The notes below the pieces were generated by a model that saw nothing but the letters and a program-made list of their open reading frames with translations, did no database searches and had not been told where the DNA came from. A stretch of DNA of 64,000 bases from Leifsonia sp. 71-9 (GTDB lineage Bacteria > Actinomycetota > Actinomycetes > Actinomycetales > Microbacteriaceae), in the NCBI RefSeq assembly GCF_001898805.1, contig NZ_MKVJ01000014.1, forward strand, positions 228,410-292,409, given 5' to 3'. Position numbers and translations under genes: made by a program. Within the stretch, counting starts at the first letter, position 1, and each line of letters begins with the position of its first letter. Positions 20,208 to 27,727 of the stretch are shown here, piece by piece.

Positions 20208-20897
20208 TCAGCGGGCGAGCGCCGCGCGCTTCTCCTTGACCGTGCTGGCATAGACGTCCATGTACTCCTGGGCGCCCAGCGCGTGCAGCTCGTACATGAT
20301 CTCGTCGGTGACCGAGCGGAGGATGAAGCGGTCGCCCTCCATCCCGTCGAAGCGCGAGAAGTCGATCGGCTCGCCGATGACGATGCCGATGCGCCCGATC
20401 TTCGGCAGCCGCTTGCCGATCGGCATGATCTCGGCGGTGTCCACCATCGCGACGGGCACCACCGGCACGCCGGCCTCGAGGATCATCCGCGCGACGCCGG
20501 TGCGTCCGCGATACAGCTTGCCGTCGGGGCTGCGTGTGCCCTCGGGATAGATCCCGAGGATCTCGCCCCGGGCCAGGACGCGCAGACCGGTGTTGAGCGA
20601 CGCCTCCGACGCCTTGCCGCCCGAGCGGTCGATCGGCAGCTGCCCGGTCGCCTTCATGAAGGTCTTGGTCGCCCAGCCCTTGAGCCCCTTGCGGGTGAAG
20701 TAGTCGCTCTTGGCGAGGAAGGAGACGTGCCGGTCCACGATGAGCGGCAGGAAGATCGAGTCGATGAACGAGAGGTGGTTGCTGGCGAGGATGACGGCGC
20801 CCTCGGCGGGCACGTTCTCGACGCCGACCACCCACGGGCGGAAGATCCCGCGCAGGATCGGGCCCACGACGACGTATTTCATCAGCCAGTAGAACAT
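20208..20897 (-). CDS. 1-acylglycerol-3-phosphate acyltransferase (PlsC family)
   Basis: Acylates lysophosphatidate or a related lipid at the membrane. The 229-residue protein has the catalytic NHLSFID (NHxxxxD) block at about 39-45 and the glycerophosphate-binding EGTRSPDG. One hydrophobic N-terminal stretch is visible. It is about 30 bases from the downstream end of the glucokinase gene and may be cotranscribed with it. The exact acceptor cannot be read from sequence; the mycobacterial positional equivalent is Rv2182c. Confidence 0.92.
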   Translation of the reverse strand: MFYWLMKYVVVGPILRGIFRPWVVGVENVPAEGAVILASNHLSFIDSIFLPLIVDRHVSFLAKSDYFTRKGLKGWATKTFMKATGQLPIDRSGGKASEASLNTGLRVLARGEILGIYPEGTRSPDGKLYRGRTGVARMILEAGVPVVPVAMVDTAEIMPIGKRLPKIGRIGIVIGEPIDFSRFDGMEGDRFILRSVTDEIMYELHALGAQEYMDVYASTVKEKRAALAR

Positions 20898-20927
20898 CGC
20901 TCTGGAGCCTACCCCTCCCCGAGCGCC

Positions 20928-21875
20928 TCAGAGGGAGGCGTGCAGGCGCGCCAGGTCGGCGGCCCCGACCACGCCCGCGTCGTTCACGAGCTCGGCGATC
21001 TTGAACTCCGGCTCCGGGTGGTAGCCGCGGGCGGGGAGGTTCTCCAGGTAGGCCAGACGGATCGGCTCCAGGAGGAGCTCGCCGGCCTGGGCGACACCGC
21101 CGCCGAAGACGAAGAGCTGCGGGTCGAGCACGGCACCGAGGCTGGCGCAGGCCTGGCCGAGCCAGTCGCCCAGCTGGCGCAGCGCCGCGAGGGCGCCCGG
21201 GTCGCCCGCCGTGATCAGGGCCGAGATGTCGGTGCCGCTCAGCGAGCCGTTGCGCGAACGCACGTCGGCGAGCGCCTGGCCGATCCCGCCGGCATCCGCC
21301 AGCTCGTTCGCCATGCGCTGCAGCGCGCGTCCCGAGCCGTACTGCTCGATGCAGCCGTGGGCGCCGCAGCCGCACGGCAGGCCGCCGGGGACGACCCGCA
21401 TGTGCCCGATCTCGGCGCCGGCGCCGAAGCCGCCGCGGAACAGGCGGTCGTTGCTGACGATGGCGCCGCCGACGCCCGTGCCGATGGTCAGGATCACCAT
21501 GTCGCTGACGAGACGGCCCGCGCCGAAGCGGAACTCCGCCCATCCCGCAGCATTGGCGTCGTTCTCGATGAGGACGGGCAGATCGATGCGCTTCTCGAGC
21601 TTCTCCCGGAACGGCTCGTGCCGCCAGTTGATGTTCGGCGCGTAGTACACGGTCGACTGCGCGGCGTCGATGAATCCGGCCGCCGCGACTCCCGCTCCCG
21701 CGATCTCCTCCGGGCCGTCCGACAGACGCTCGATCATCGCCACGACGGCGTTCTCGATCTCCTCCGGACGGGTGGCGTCGGTCGGGACGCGGTCCTCGCG
21801 GACGATGACGCCGAGCTCGTCGACGACGGCCCCCGCGATCTTCGTGCCTCCGATGTCGATGCCGATCGCGTGCAC
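20928..21875 (-). CDS. ROK-family glucokinase
   Basis: Phosphorylates glucose (or a related sugar) with ATP. The 315-residue protein starts VHAIGIDIGGTKIAG with the ROK phosphate loop DIGGTK. It has the ENDANAAGWAE motif, GTGVGGAIV, and the zinc cluster CGCGAHGC. No N-terminal helix-turn-helix is present, so it is an enzyme rather than a ROK repressor. The GTG at 21875 was chosen for the family-typical start; GGAAGG lies nine bases upstream. An open frame continues upstream to 21953 but is proline-rich and unlike the family. Confidence 0.92.
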   Translation of the reverse strand: MHAIGIDIGGTKIAGAVVDELGVIVREDRVPTDATRPEEIENAVVAMIERLSDGPEEIAGAGVAAAGFIDAAQSTVYYAPNINWRHEPFREKLEKRIDLPVLIENDANAAGWAEFRFGAGRLVSDMVILTIGTGVGGAIVSNDRLFRGGFGAGAEIGHMRVVPGGLPCGCGAHGCIEQYGSGRALQRMANELADAGGIGQALADVRSRNGSLSGTDISALITAGDPGALAALRQLGDWLGQACASLGAVLDPQLFVFGGGVAQAGELLLEPIRLAYLENLPARGYHPEPEFKIAELVNDAGVVGAADLARLHASL

Positions 21876-21973
21876 AGGCAGAAACCTTCCAGGAGGAGGC
21901 GGGTGGGGAGAGTGGTGGAGAGGGGGCGCCGAGGGCGACTCCCGCCACACCATCTAGAGTGTAGTTAACCAGT

Positions 21974-21995
21974 CCGGCCGAAGCCATTCGGCCGG
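21974..21995 (+). other. Leader hairpin before the acyl-CoA ligase gene
   Basis: CCGGCCGAA and TTCGGCCGG form a perfect nine-base stem with a GCCA loop, between a TAGAGT -10-like element (21955-21960) and the start at 22027. It may stabilise the leader or act as an operator. No T-run follows. Confidence 0.45.
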
Positions 21996-22026
21996 GCCCG
22001 CGCCCACCGGTATCGAAGGAGCTGCC

Positions 22027-23856
22027 GTGATCAGTTTCGAAACACCCGCCGTCGTCCCCGCCGACCCCGAGGCCAACTCGACCGATCTGCTCGTCCAGCG
22101 CGTCGCCGCGACGCCCGACGCACCGCTCTTCAGCCTCCCGGACGGCGACGGCTGGCGGGACATCACCGCAGCCGAGTTCCACCGCCAGGTCATCGCCCTC
22201 GCCAAGGGTCTCGTCGCCGCCGGCATCCAGCCCGGCGACAAGATCGGCCTGATGTGCAAGACCCGCTACGAGTGGAGCCTGATCGACTTCGCCACCTGGT
22301 TCGCGGGCGCCGTGCTCGTCCCGATCTACGAGACCTCCTCCCCCAGCCAGATCCAGTGGAACATGGCCGACTCCGGCGCCATCGCGGTCATCCTGGAGAA
22401 CGCGGAGATGTACTCGCGCTTCGACGAGGTGCACGCCGACCTCCCCCTGATCGACAACGTGTGGCAGCTGCATCTCGGCGACCTGGACAAGCTCGCCGCG
22501 GCCGGGACCGAGATCCCGGACGGCGAGATCGAGCGCCGCCGCAACCTCGCCCGCGGCGACGACATCGCGACCCTGATCTACACGTCGGGCTCCACCGGAC
22601 GGCCGAAGGGTTGCGTGCTCACGCACTCCAACTTCGTCGAGCTCTCCCGCAACTCCGCCGAGGCGCTCACCGAGCTGGTCGACCAGCCCGGCGGAGCATC
22701 CACCCTGCTCTTCATCACGACCGCGCACGTCTTCGCCCGGTTCATCGCCGTGCTGTGCGTCACCGGTGGTGTGAAGGTGGGGCACCAGGCCGACACCAAG
22801 CAGCTCCTCCCGGCGCTCGCGAGCTTCAAGCCCACCTTCCTCCTCGCCGTGCCGCGCGTGTTCGAGAAGGTCTACAACTCGGCCGAGCAGAAGGCGGAGG
22901 CCGGCGGCCGGGGCAAGATCTTCCGCGCCGCCGCGGCCGTCGCGGTCGAGCACTCGAAGGCGCTCGAGGCCGGCTCCGTGCCATTCGGGCTCAAGCTCAA
23001 GTTCGCCCTGTACGACCGGCTCGTGTTCAGCAAGCTCCGCGCCGCGATGGGCGGCCGCGTCCGCTACGCCGTGTCCGGCTCCGCGCCGCTCGGCTCGCAC
23101 CTCGGCCACTTCTTCCACAGCCTGGGCATCAAGATCCTGGAGGGGTACGGGCTCACCGAGACCACGGCTCCCGCGACGGTCAACCTCCCGGACAAGTTCA
23201 AGATCGGCACCGTCGGACCGGCCCTCCCGGGCATCGGCGTGCGTCTCGCCGACGACGGCGAGATCCAGGTGCGCGGCATCAACGTCTTCAAGGAGTACTG
23301 GAAGAACCCGGAGGCCACGGCGGCCGCCTTCGACGACGGCTGGTTCAAGACCGGCGACCTCGGCTCGTTCGACGCCGACGGCTTCCTCTCCATCACCGGC
23401 CGCAAGAAGGAGATCATCGTCACCGCCGGTGGCAAGAACGTCTCCCCCGCGGCCCTCGAGGACCCGATCCGCGCCAATCCGCTGGTCGGACAGGTGATCG
23501 TCGTCGGCGACCAGAAGCCGTTCATCTCGGCGCTCGTCACCCTCGACACCGAGATGCTGTCGACCTGGCTCGCGAACAACGGCGAGGACAAGGACATGAC
23601 CCTCGCCGAGGCGTCCGTGAACCCGGCCGTCAACGCCGAGGTGCAGCGCGCGATCGACGCGGCCAACGCCGGCGTCTCCCGGGCGGAGAGCGTGCGCAAG
23701 TTCGTCATCCTCGCGACCGACCTGACCGAGGCGAGCGGCCACCTGACGCCCAAGCTCAGCATCAAGCGCAACGTCATCCTCGCCGACTTCGCCGACGTCA
23801 TCGACGGCATCTACAGCGACAACCCCAAGACCCAGGGCATCTCCCTCGCCTACTGA
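22027..23856 (+). CDS. Long-chain fatty-acid--CoA ligase (FadD15-like AMP-binding enzyme)
   Basis: Activates fatty acids to acyl-CoA through acyl-AMP. The 609-residue protein has the P-loop YTSGSTGRPKG, the YGLTETTAPAT adenylate motif, TGDLGSFDADGF and the hinge GRKKEIIVTAGGKNVSP, all of the ANL family. The GTG at 22027 has GAAGGAG upstream. It is transcribed divergently from the glucokinase gene. Length and motif order match the FadD15 group of actinobacteria. The gene ends nine bases before the repeat cluster at 23865. Confidence 0.94.
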   Translation: MISFETPAVVPADPEANSTDLLVQRVAATPDAPLFSLPDGDGWRDITAAEFHRQVIALAKGLVAAGIQPGDKIGLMCKTRYEWSLIDFATWFAGAVLVPIYETSSPSQIQWNMADSGAIAVILENAEMYSRFDEVHADLPLIDNVWQLHLGDLDKLAAAGTEIPDGEIERRRNLARGDDIATLIYTSGSTGRPKGCVLTHSNFVELSRNSAEALTELVDQPGGASTLLFITTAHVFARFIAVLCVTGGVKVGHQADTKQLLPALASFKPTFLLAVPRVFEKVYNSAEQKAEAGGRGKIFRAAAAVAVEHSKALEAGSVPFGLKLKFALYDRLVFSKLRAAMGGRVRYAVSGSAPLGSHLGHFFHSLGIKILEGYGLTETTAPATVNLPDKFKIGTVGPALPGIGVRLADDGEIQVRGINVFKEYWKNPEATAAAFDDGWFKTGDLGSFDADGFLSITGRKKEIIVTAGGKNVSPAALEDPIRANPLVGQVIVVGDQKPFISALVTLDTEMLSTWLANNGEDKDMTLAEASVNPAVNAEVQRAIDAANAGVSRAESVRKFVILATDLTEASGHLTPKLSIKRNVILADFADVIDGIYSDNPKTQGISLAY

Positions 23857-23864
23857 CCCGCACG

Positions 23865-23918
23865 CATTCGTGCCGAATGTCGACTTAGGCTCTCTCAATG
23901 TCGACATTCGGCACGAAT
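23865..23918. repeat. Inverted repeat pair forming a 19-bp hairpin (copies R1 and R2)
   Basis: R2 reads GTCGACATTCGGCACGAAT (23900-23918); R1 (23866-23884) is its exact reverse complement, 15 bases away. Together they form a perfect 19-bp stem between two convergent genes, overlapping the last codons and stop of the DUF559 gene. The core ATTCGgcaCGAAT is itself a palindrome. Two more copies lie at the other side of that gene (24886-24941). It can serve as a bidirectional terminator, but the extra copies suggest a dispersed repeat. Confidence 0.85.
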
Positions 23919-24796
23919 CGTTGGAGGCGCTCCACGAAGCCAGCGCGCTCGTGGAAGAGGTCCCGCGCGGTAACGCGGACGACCCGCCACCCTTCGGCCT
24001 CGAGTAGCTCGCGTCGTTCGATGTCGAGGTACCACTGGCGCTGATCCACGCGATGTCCGTCCCCTTCGTACTCGAACGCCAAGCGGAGCTGCGGGACGCT
24101 GAGATCGGGATGCAGGACGAGTCGGCCGCTGCTGACGGTGACAGGCGCATTGACGTGCAGTCCCTCCAGTCCCAGACTCTCGAGCAGCAACCGCAAGAGC
24201 GACTCCGGCCGAGAGTCCGCACCGAAGCGGATGCGCTGAAGCGCCCAGGTTCGCGACCGTGCTCCCTTGGTCCGATGCAGGTCAGCGGCGAGTGCCGCGA
24301 GATCGTCATCCGTGACCAACGGGCTGCGAGTGCGAGCGCCCACCAGAAAGTCTCCGGCGGCAACCAGATCGTCTCTCTCCAGAACTCCGGAGAGCTGGCA
24401 CCACACGTGAGCCGGCTCCGAGATCGGTAGGTCGCCCACCACGAAACCCTCGACGCTTCCGAGGCTGTGCCCGATGATGCCGCGTCCTCGCGGGGGTGTG
24501 CGCGGAAAGGAGACCGACACATGGAGGTGGTCGTCTGCAATTCCGGGAGGAAGGGGAACTCCCAACAGCGCCGCGGCGGTCTGATGGCTGAAGAACGCGT
24601 AATCGGGCATCACGCGCAGATACGCGAGACAGCGCGCGATGACATCGCTCGGCGGTCGCGACGCGTGCACGCCGTGAAACGGATGCTGGAGGTCGCGTGC
24701 ACGCAGCCGCGACGCACTGACACCTGCCCGACGAGCATGCGCCGAGGTGAACGAGGTTCCACTGAGTGCGGAGGGAAGGGGCGGAGGAGTTCGCAT
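23885..24796 (-). CDS. AbiEi-like / DUF559 endonuclease-fold protein
   Basis: A 303-residue protein with two parts. The N-terminal 100 residues resemble the winged-helix domain of AbiEi-type antitoxins (FTSAHARRAGVSASRLRARDL, then PFHGVHA). The C-terminal 110 residues match DUF559, related to Vsr-like nucleases: HPDLSVPQLRLAFEYEGDGH, then DIERRELLEAEGWRVVRVT. The Asp and Glu of these blocks are candidate metal ligands (inference). No toxin partner is adjacent. The last coding bases, encoding FVPNVD, are part of the repeat R1. The gene is bracketed by 24-base inverted copies of the repeat at 23865-23888 and 24918-24941. Function is unknown; mobile or selfish behaviour is possible. Confidence 0.8.
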   Translation of the reverse strand: MRTPPPLPSALSGTSFTSAHARRAGVSASRLRARDLQHPFHGVHASRPPSDVIARCLAYLRVMPDYAFFSHQTAAALLGVPLPPGIADDHLHVSVSFPRTPPRGRGIIGHSLGSVEGFVVGDLPISEPAHVWCQLSGVLERDDLVAAGDFLVGARTRSPLVTDDDLAALAADLHRTKGARSRTWALQRIRFGADSRPESLLRLLLESLGLEGLHVNAPVTVSSGRLVLHPDLSVPQLRLAFEYEGDGHRVDQRQWYLDIERRELLEAEGWRVVRVTARDLFHERAGFVERLQRFVPNVDIERA

Positions 24797-24885
24797 GCCT
24801 CATCGTGACAACGCGATGCCGCCGCAGGACGCCTCCCCGTCGGTTCTGTGGAGAACCGCCGCAGGCACGTCCTCCTGGGGAGGAC

Positions 24886-24941
24886 ACATTCGGCACGAAT
24901 CGCGGGAAAGCGGCGCGCTAAGTCGACATTCGGCACGAATG
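24886..24941 (+). repeat. Two further copies of the 19-bp repeat (R3 partial, R4)
   Basis: R3 (24886-24902) shares 17 bases ACATTCGGCACGAATCG with R2. R4 (24918-24941) is a 24-base exact inverted copy of 23865-23888, including the CTAA that in R1 holds the stop codon of the DUF559 gene. Read on the minus strand both copies encode FVPNVD or close to it, as at the end of the DUF559 protein, so this may be the remnant of another such gene. Confidence 0.8.
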
Positions 24942-24953
24942 TCGGGGGGGGGG

Positions 24954-25799
24954 TCAGCGGGGGTCGCGCCAGGAGTGTTGGGGGGCGTAGCCGAGGAGGC
25001 GGCGGGCCTTCGCGATGGAGAGGAGGGAGTCGTGCTCGCCGAGGTCGCCCTTCAGCGGGACGCCGGGGAACACCTCCGCGACGAGCTCGGCGTTGGGGCG
25101 GCTCATGACGCTGTCGCCGGCCGCGATGATGAAGCGGTCGAAACCGGTCGTCTGCCAGTCGAGCGCCCGCTTGACGGCCTGAGCGCCGTCCCGTGCGTCG
25201 ATGTAGCTCCAGAGATTCCACTTGCGCTTCTGCGCGTCGTCGTCGAAGCCGGGGAAGGCGTCGTAGTCGGCCGGCTCCATGACGTTCGAGAAGCGCAGCG
25301 CCACGATCTTGAGCGCGGGATCCCAGCGCACGAGCTCGATCGCCATCTGCTCCTCGAGGTGCTTGACCAGGGAGTAGGTCGACTCGGGTCGGGCGGGGTA
25401 GTCCTCGTCCACGGGGATGTACGGCGGCGGCACGTCGAACGGCAGCCCGAGCACGGTCTCGCTCGACGCGTAGACGATGTTCCGGATGCCGGCCCGCCGC
25501 GCGGCCTGGAAGACGTTGTAGGTCGCGCGGATGTTGTTGTGGAAGGTCGCGACATCGCTGAGGATGCCGGGCGCCGGGATGGCCGCGAGGTGCACGATCG
25601 CGTCGAACCCGTCGTGCTGGTCGTCGACGCCGAGGATCGCGTCGAGCGTCTGGCCGTAGTCGGTCAGATCGACCCTCACGAACCCGGGGCCGCGCTCCCC
25701 CGCCGCGTCGAGGTTGACGACGTCGTCGCCGCCCGCCCTCAGCTCGCGGACGACGGTGCGTCCGAGCTTGCCTGATCCTCCGGTGACCGCGATGCGCAT
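24954..25799 (-). CDS. NAD-dependent epimerase/dehydratase family protein
   Basis: A 281-residue extended short-chain dehydrogenase. It starts MRIAVTGGSGKLG with the dinucleotide-binding GGSGKLG loop, followed by HLAAIPAP, and the active-site YSLVK (Tyr-x-x-x-Lys) with an upstream Ser in VYASSE. The substrate is probably a nucleotide sugar or a similar polyol but cannot be read. A tract of ten G (24944-24953) abuts the stop codon. The gene precedes peptide deformylase in reverse order on the same strand, 23 bases apart, so the two may be cotranscribed. Confidence 0.88.
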   Translation of the reverse strand: MRIAVTGGSGKLGRTVVRELRAGGDDVVNLDAAGERGPGFVRVDLTDYGQTLDAILGVDDQHDGFDAIVHLAAIPAPGILSDVATFHNNIRATYNVFQAARRAGIRNIVYASSETVLGLPFDVPPPYIPVDEDYPARPESTYSLVKHLEEQMAIELVRWDPALKIVALRFSNVMEPADYDAFPGFDDDAQKRKWNLWSYIDARDGAQAVKRALDWQTTGFDRFIIAAGDSVMSRPNAELVAEVFPGVPLKGDLGEHDSLLSIAKARRLLGYAPQHSWRDPR

Positions 25800-25822
25800 A
25801 CGGTCAGTCTAGGAGGCGGGCG

Positions 25823-26314
25823 TCAGAACCAGTCGCTCTCACGGACCTGCTTCATGGCCTCGCGCCGTGTCTCCTTGTCGAGCCGGTCGAGGTAGAGCGT
25901 GCCGTCCAGGTGGTCCGTCTCGTGCTGGAGCGCCTGCGCCATGACCCCGGTGCCGGACACCTCGATCTCGTTGCCGTCGACGTCGATCCCGCGCACCCGG
26001 GCGAACGGGTAGCGCAGGGTCTTGAACCACAGGCCAGGGACGGAGAGGCAGCCCTCGTCGACGAGCTCGGGCTCGCCGGACACCTCGACGAGCTCGGGGT
26101 TGATGACGTAGCCGACCTCGCCGTCCACGTTGTAGCTGAAGGCGCGCAGGTTGACGCCGATCTGCGGCGCCGCCACTCCGGCGCGGCCGGGCGGGAGGAC
26201 GCTGTCGACCAGGTCCTCGACGAGCCCGTGCACGCCCTCGTCGAGCTCGCCGACGGGCAGGGACGGGGTCTTCAGGACGGGGTCGCCGAAAATGCGGATC
26301 TGACGCTCGGTCAC
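25823..26314 (-). CDS. def: Peptide deformylase
   Basis: Removes the N-formyl group from nascent proteins. The 163-residue enzyme has all three metal-site motifs: [13 protein letters not shown] (metal-binding Cys) and QHETDHLDG (HExxH-like; here HETDH). Length and order are typical of type I deformylases. It is transcribed with the ParA-like ATPase upstream (39 bases apart) and the epimerase downstream. Confidence 0.95.
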   Translation of the reverse strand: MTERQIRIFGDPVLKTPSLPVGELDEGVHGLVEDLVDSVLPPGRAGVAAPQIGVNLRAFSYNVDGEVGYVINPELVEVSGEPELVDEGCLSVPGLWFKTLRYPFARVRGIDVDGNEIEVSGTGVMAQALQHETDHLDGTLYLDRLDKETRREAMKQVRESDWF

Positions 26315-26353
26315 AGGTACTACTCCTCGGTGGTGCGGACGGGGCGGTCGGGC

Positions 26354-27673
26354 TCAGTCGCGCTCGGCGGGCAGGCCCTCGACGACGAGCGCCGCGAGCG
26401 TGCGAGCGGAGAGCTTGGTCAGCGGCTTGAGCGCCTTCCACTGCACCACCGAGCCGGCGGCGAGCTGCGGGTCGTACGGGATGCGCACGATCTCGCGCAC
26501 GCGGGAGCGGAAGTGCGCCTCGATCTCCTCGAGCTTGACCAGGTTGGTGCCCTGCGTCGCGGTGTTGAGGGCCACGATCGCGTTGCGGACGAGCTCGCCG
26601 TAGCCGTTCGCGTCGAGCCAGGTCAGGGTCTCGGAGGCGAGACGTGCCTCGTCGACGCTGCCGCCGGAGACGATCACGAGCGAGTCGGCCCGCTGCAGCG
26701 TCGCGCGCATCACCGAGTGGACGATGCCGGTGCCGCAGTCCGTCAGCACGATCGAGTAGAACCGGGCGGAGAGGTCGGCGACGACGTTGTAGTCGTTCTC
26801 GTCGAACGCCTCCGAGAGCATCGGGTCCGTGTCGGACGCCAGGATGTCGAGGCGCGTCTCGTCGCGCGAGACGAGGGCCGAGAAGTCGGTGAAGCCGGTG
26901 ATGCTGGCGGCCTTGTGGACCACGTCGCGCACGGTCGCCCTGGTCTGCTTCGGCACGCGCTCGGAGAGCGTCCCGCGGTCCGGGTTCGCGTCGATGGCGA
27001 CGATGCGGTCCTCGCGGGCGTCGGCCAGCGCCATCCCGAGCAGCGTGGTGACCGTGGTCTTGCCGACGCCGCCCTTGCGGGTGAGCACCGGCACGAACCG
27101 GGTGCCGCCCTCGAACTGCTTCTGGATGCGGTGGTCGAGCTCCTTGCGGGCGCGCACCTTGGCCGAGTCGCCGAGGTTCACGGTGCGGAAGGTCGCGTTG
27201 TAGACGAAGCGCTGCCACGGCCCCTCGGGGCCGGGACGCGTCTTGCGGTTGACCTCGAGCAGCCGGTCGGCGGTCAGCATCGCCGCCGGCTCGGGCTGCG
27301 TCGAGTGCTCGCCGCGCATCCGGTCGCGCCGCGACTGCCCGTACTGCTCTTGCCGGGACGCGTCCGCGCCCGGGAGCGGGACGACCGGCTCGGCCGCGGC
27401 GGCTGCGGCCGCCTCGGCCTCCGCCGTCGCCGCCGCCAGCCGGGAGGCGACGATGGCGACCGACATGGTGTTCGGCTCCGTCGGCGACGCGACGAATCCC
27501 GGGTCGACCGGGACGTCGTCGATCGCCACGGCGGCCTCGTCGTCCGGCACCTCGCGCGGAGGGGTCGGCGGAAGGTCCACCGCGATGCTCAGCGTCTCGG
27601 GCGTGGTGAGCGTGAGCTCCTCGTCCAGGGGCGCGAGGTCGCGGCGTTCCGGCTCCTCCGGCTTCTGTGCCAC
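26354..27673 (-). CDS. MinD/ParA-like ATPase with long disordered N-terminus
   Basis: A 439-residue protein. The first 140 residues are acidic, Ala/Pro-rich and probably disordered. The C-terminal 260 residues are a deviant-Walker P-loop ATPase: TRKGGVGKTTVTTLLG (Lys two residues before GK, as in MinD/ParA), AIDANPDRGT and TDCGTGIVHSV. The architecture recalls EspI/MinD-like proteins linked to type VII secretion, but no ESX genes are in the window, so its partner is unknown. It lies upstream of def in the same direction. A location role, such as placing a complex or regulating export, is inference only. Confidence 0.82.
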   Translation of the reverse strand: MAQKPEEPERRDLAPLDEELTLTTPETLSIAVDLPPTPPREVPDDEAAVAIDDVPVDPGFVASPTEPNTMSVAIVASRLAAATAEAEAAAAAAAEPVVPLPGADASRQEQYGQSRRDRMRGEHSTQPEPAAMLTADRLLEVNRKTRPGPEGPWQRFVYNATFRTVNLGDSAKVRARKELDHRIQKQFEGGTRFVPVLTRKGGVGKTTVTTLLGMALADAREDRIVAIDANPDRGTLSERVPKQTRATVRDVVHKAASITGFTDFSALVSRDETRLDILASDTDPMLSEAFDENDYNVVADLSARFYSIVLTDCGTGIVHSVMRATLQRADSLVIVSGGSVDEARLASETLTWLDANGYGELVRNAIVALNTATQGTNLVKLEEIEAHFRSRVREIVRIPYDPQLAAGSVVQWKALKPLTKLSARTLAALVVEGLPAERD

Positions 27674-27727
27674 GTTCTTCGGTCTCCTTCTGCCTCCGGT
27701 GGAGGCGACTGCGTCATTGTACGGCGC

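Noticed and set aside
23885-24796. Complete AbiE toxin-antitoxin system
   Set aside because: Only an AbiEi-like N-terminal fold is seen; no AbiEii nucleotidyltransferase toxin gene is adjacent.
23865-24941. Insertion sequence with terminal inverted repeats
   Set aside because: No DDE or serine/tyrosine recombinase motif, and no target-site duplication outside the repeats was found; the protein is of the DUF559 type. Reported instead as a repeat-bracketed gene.
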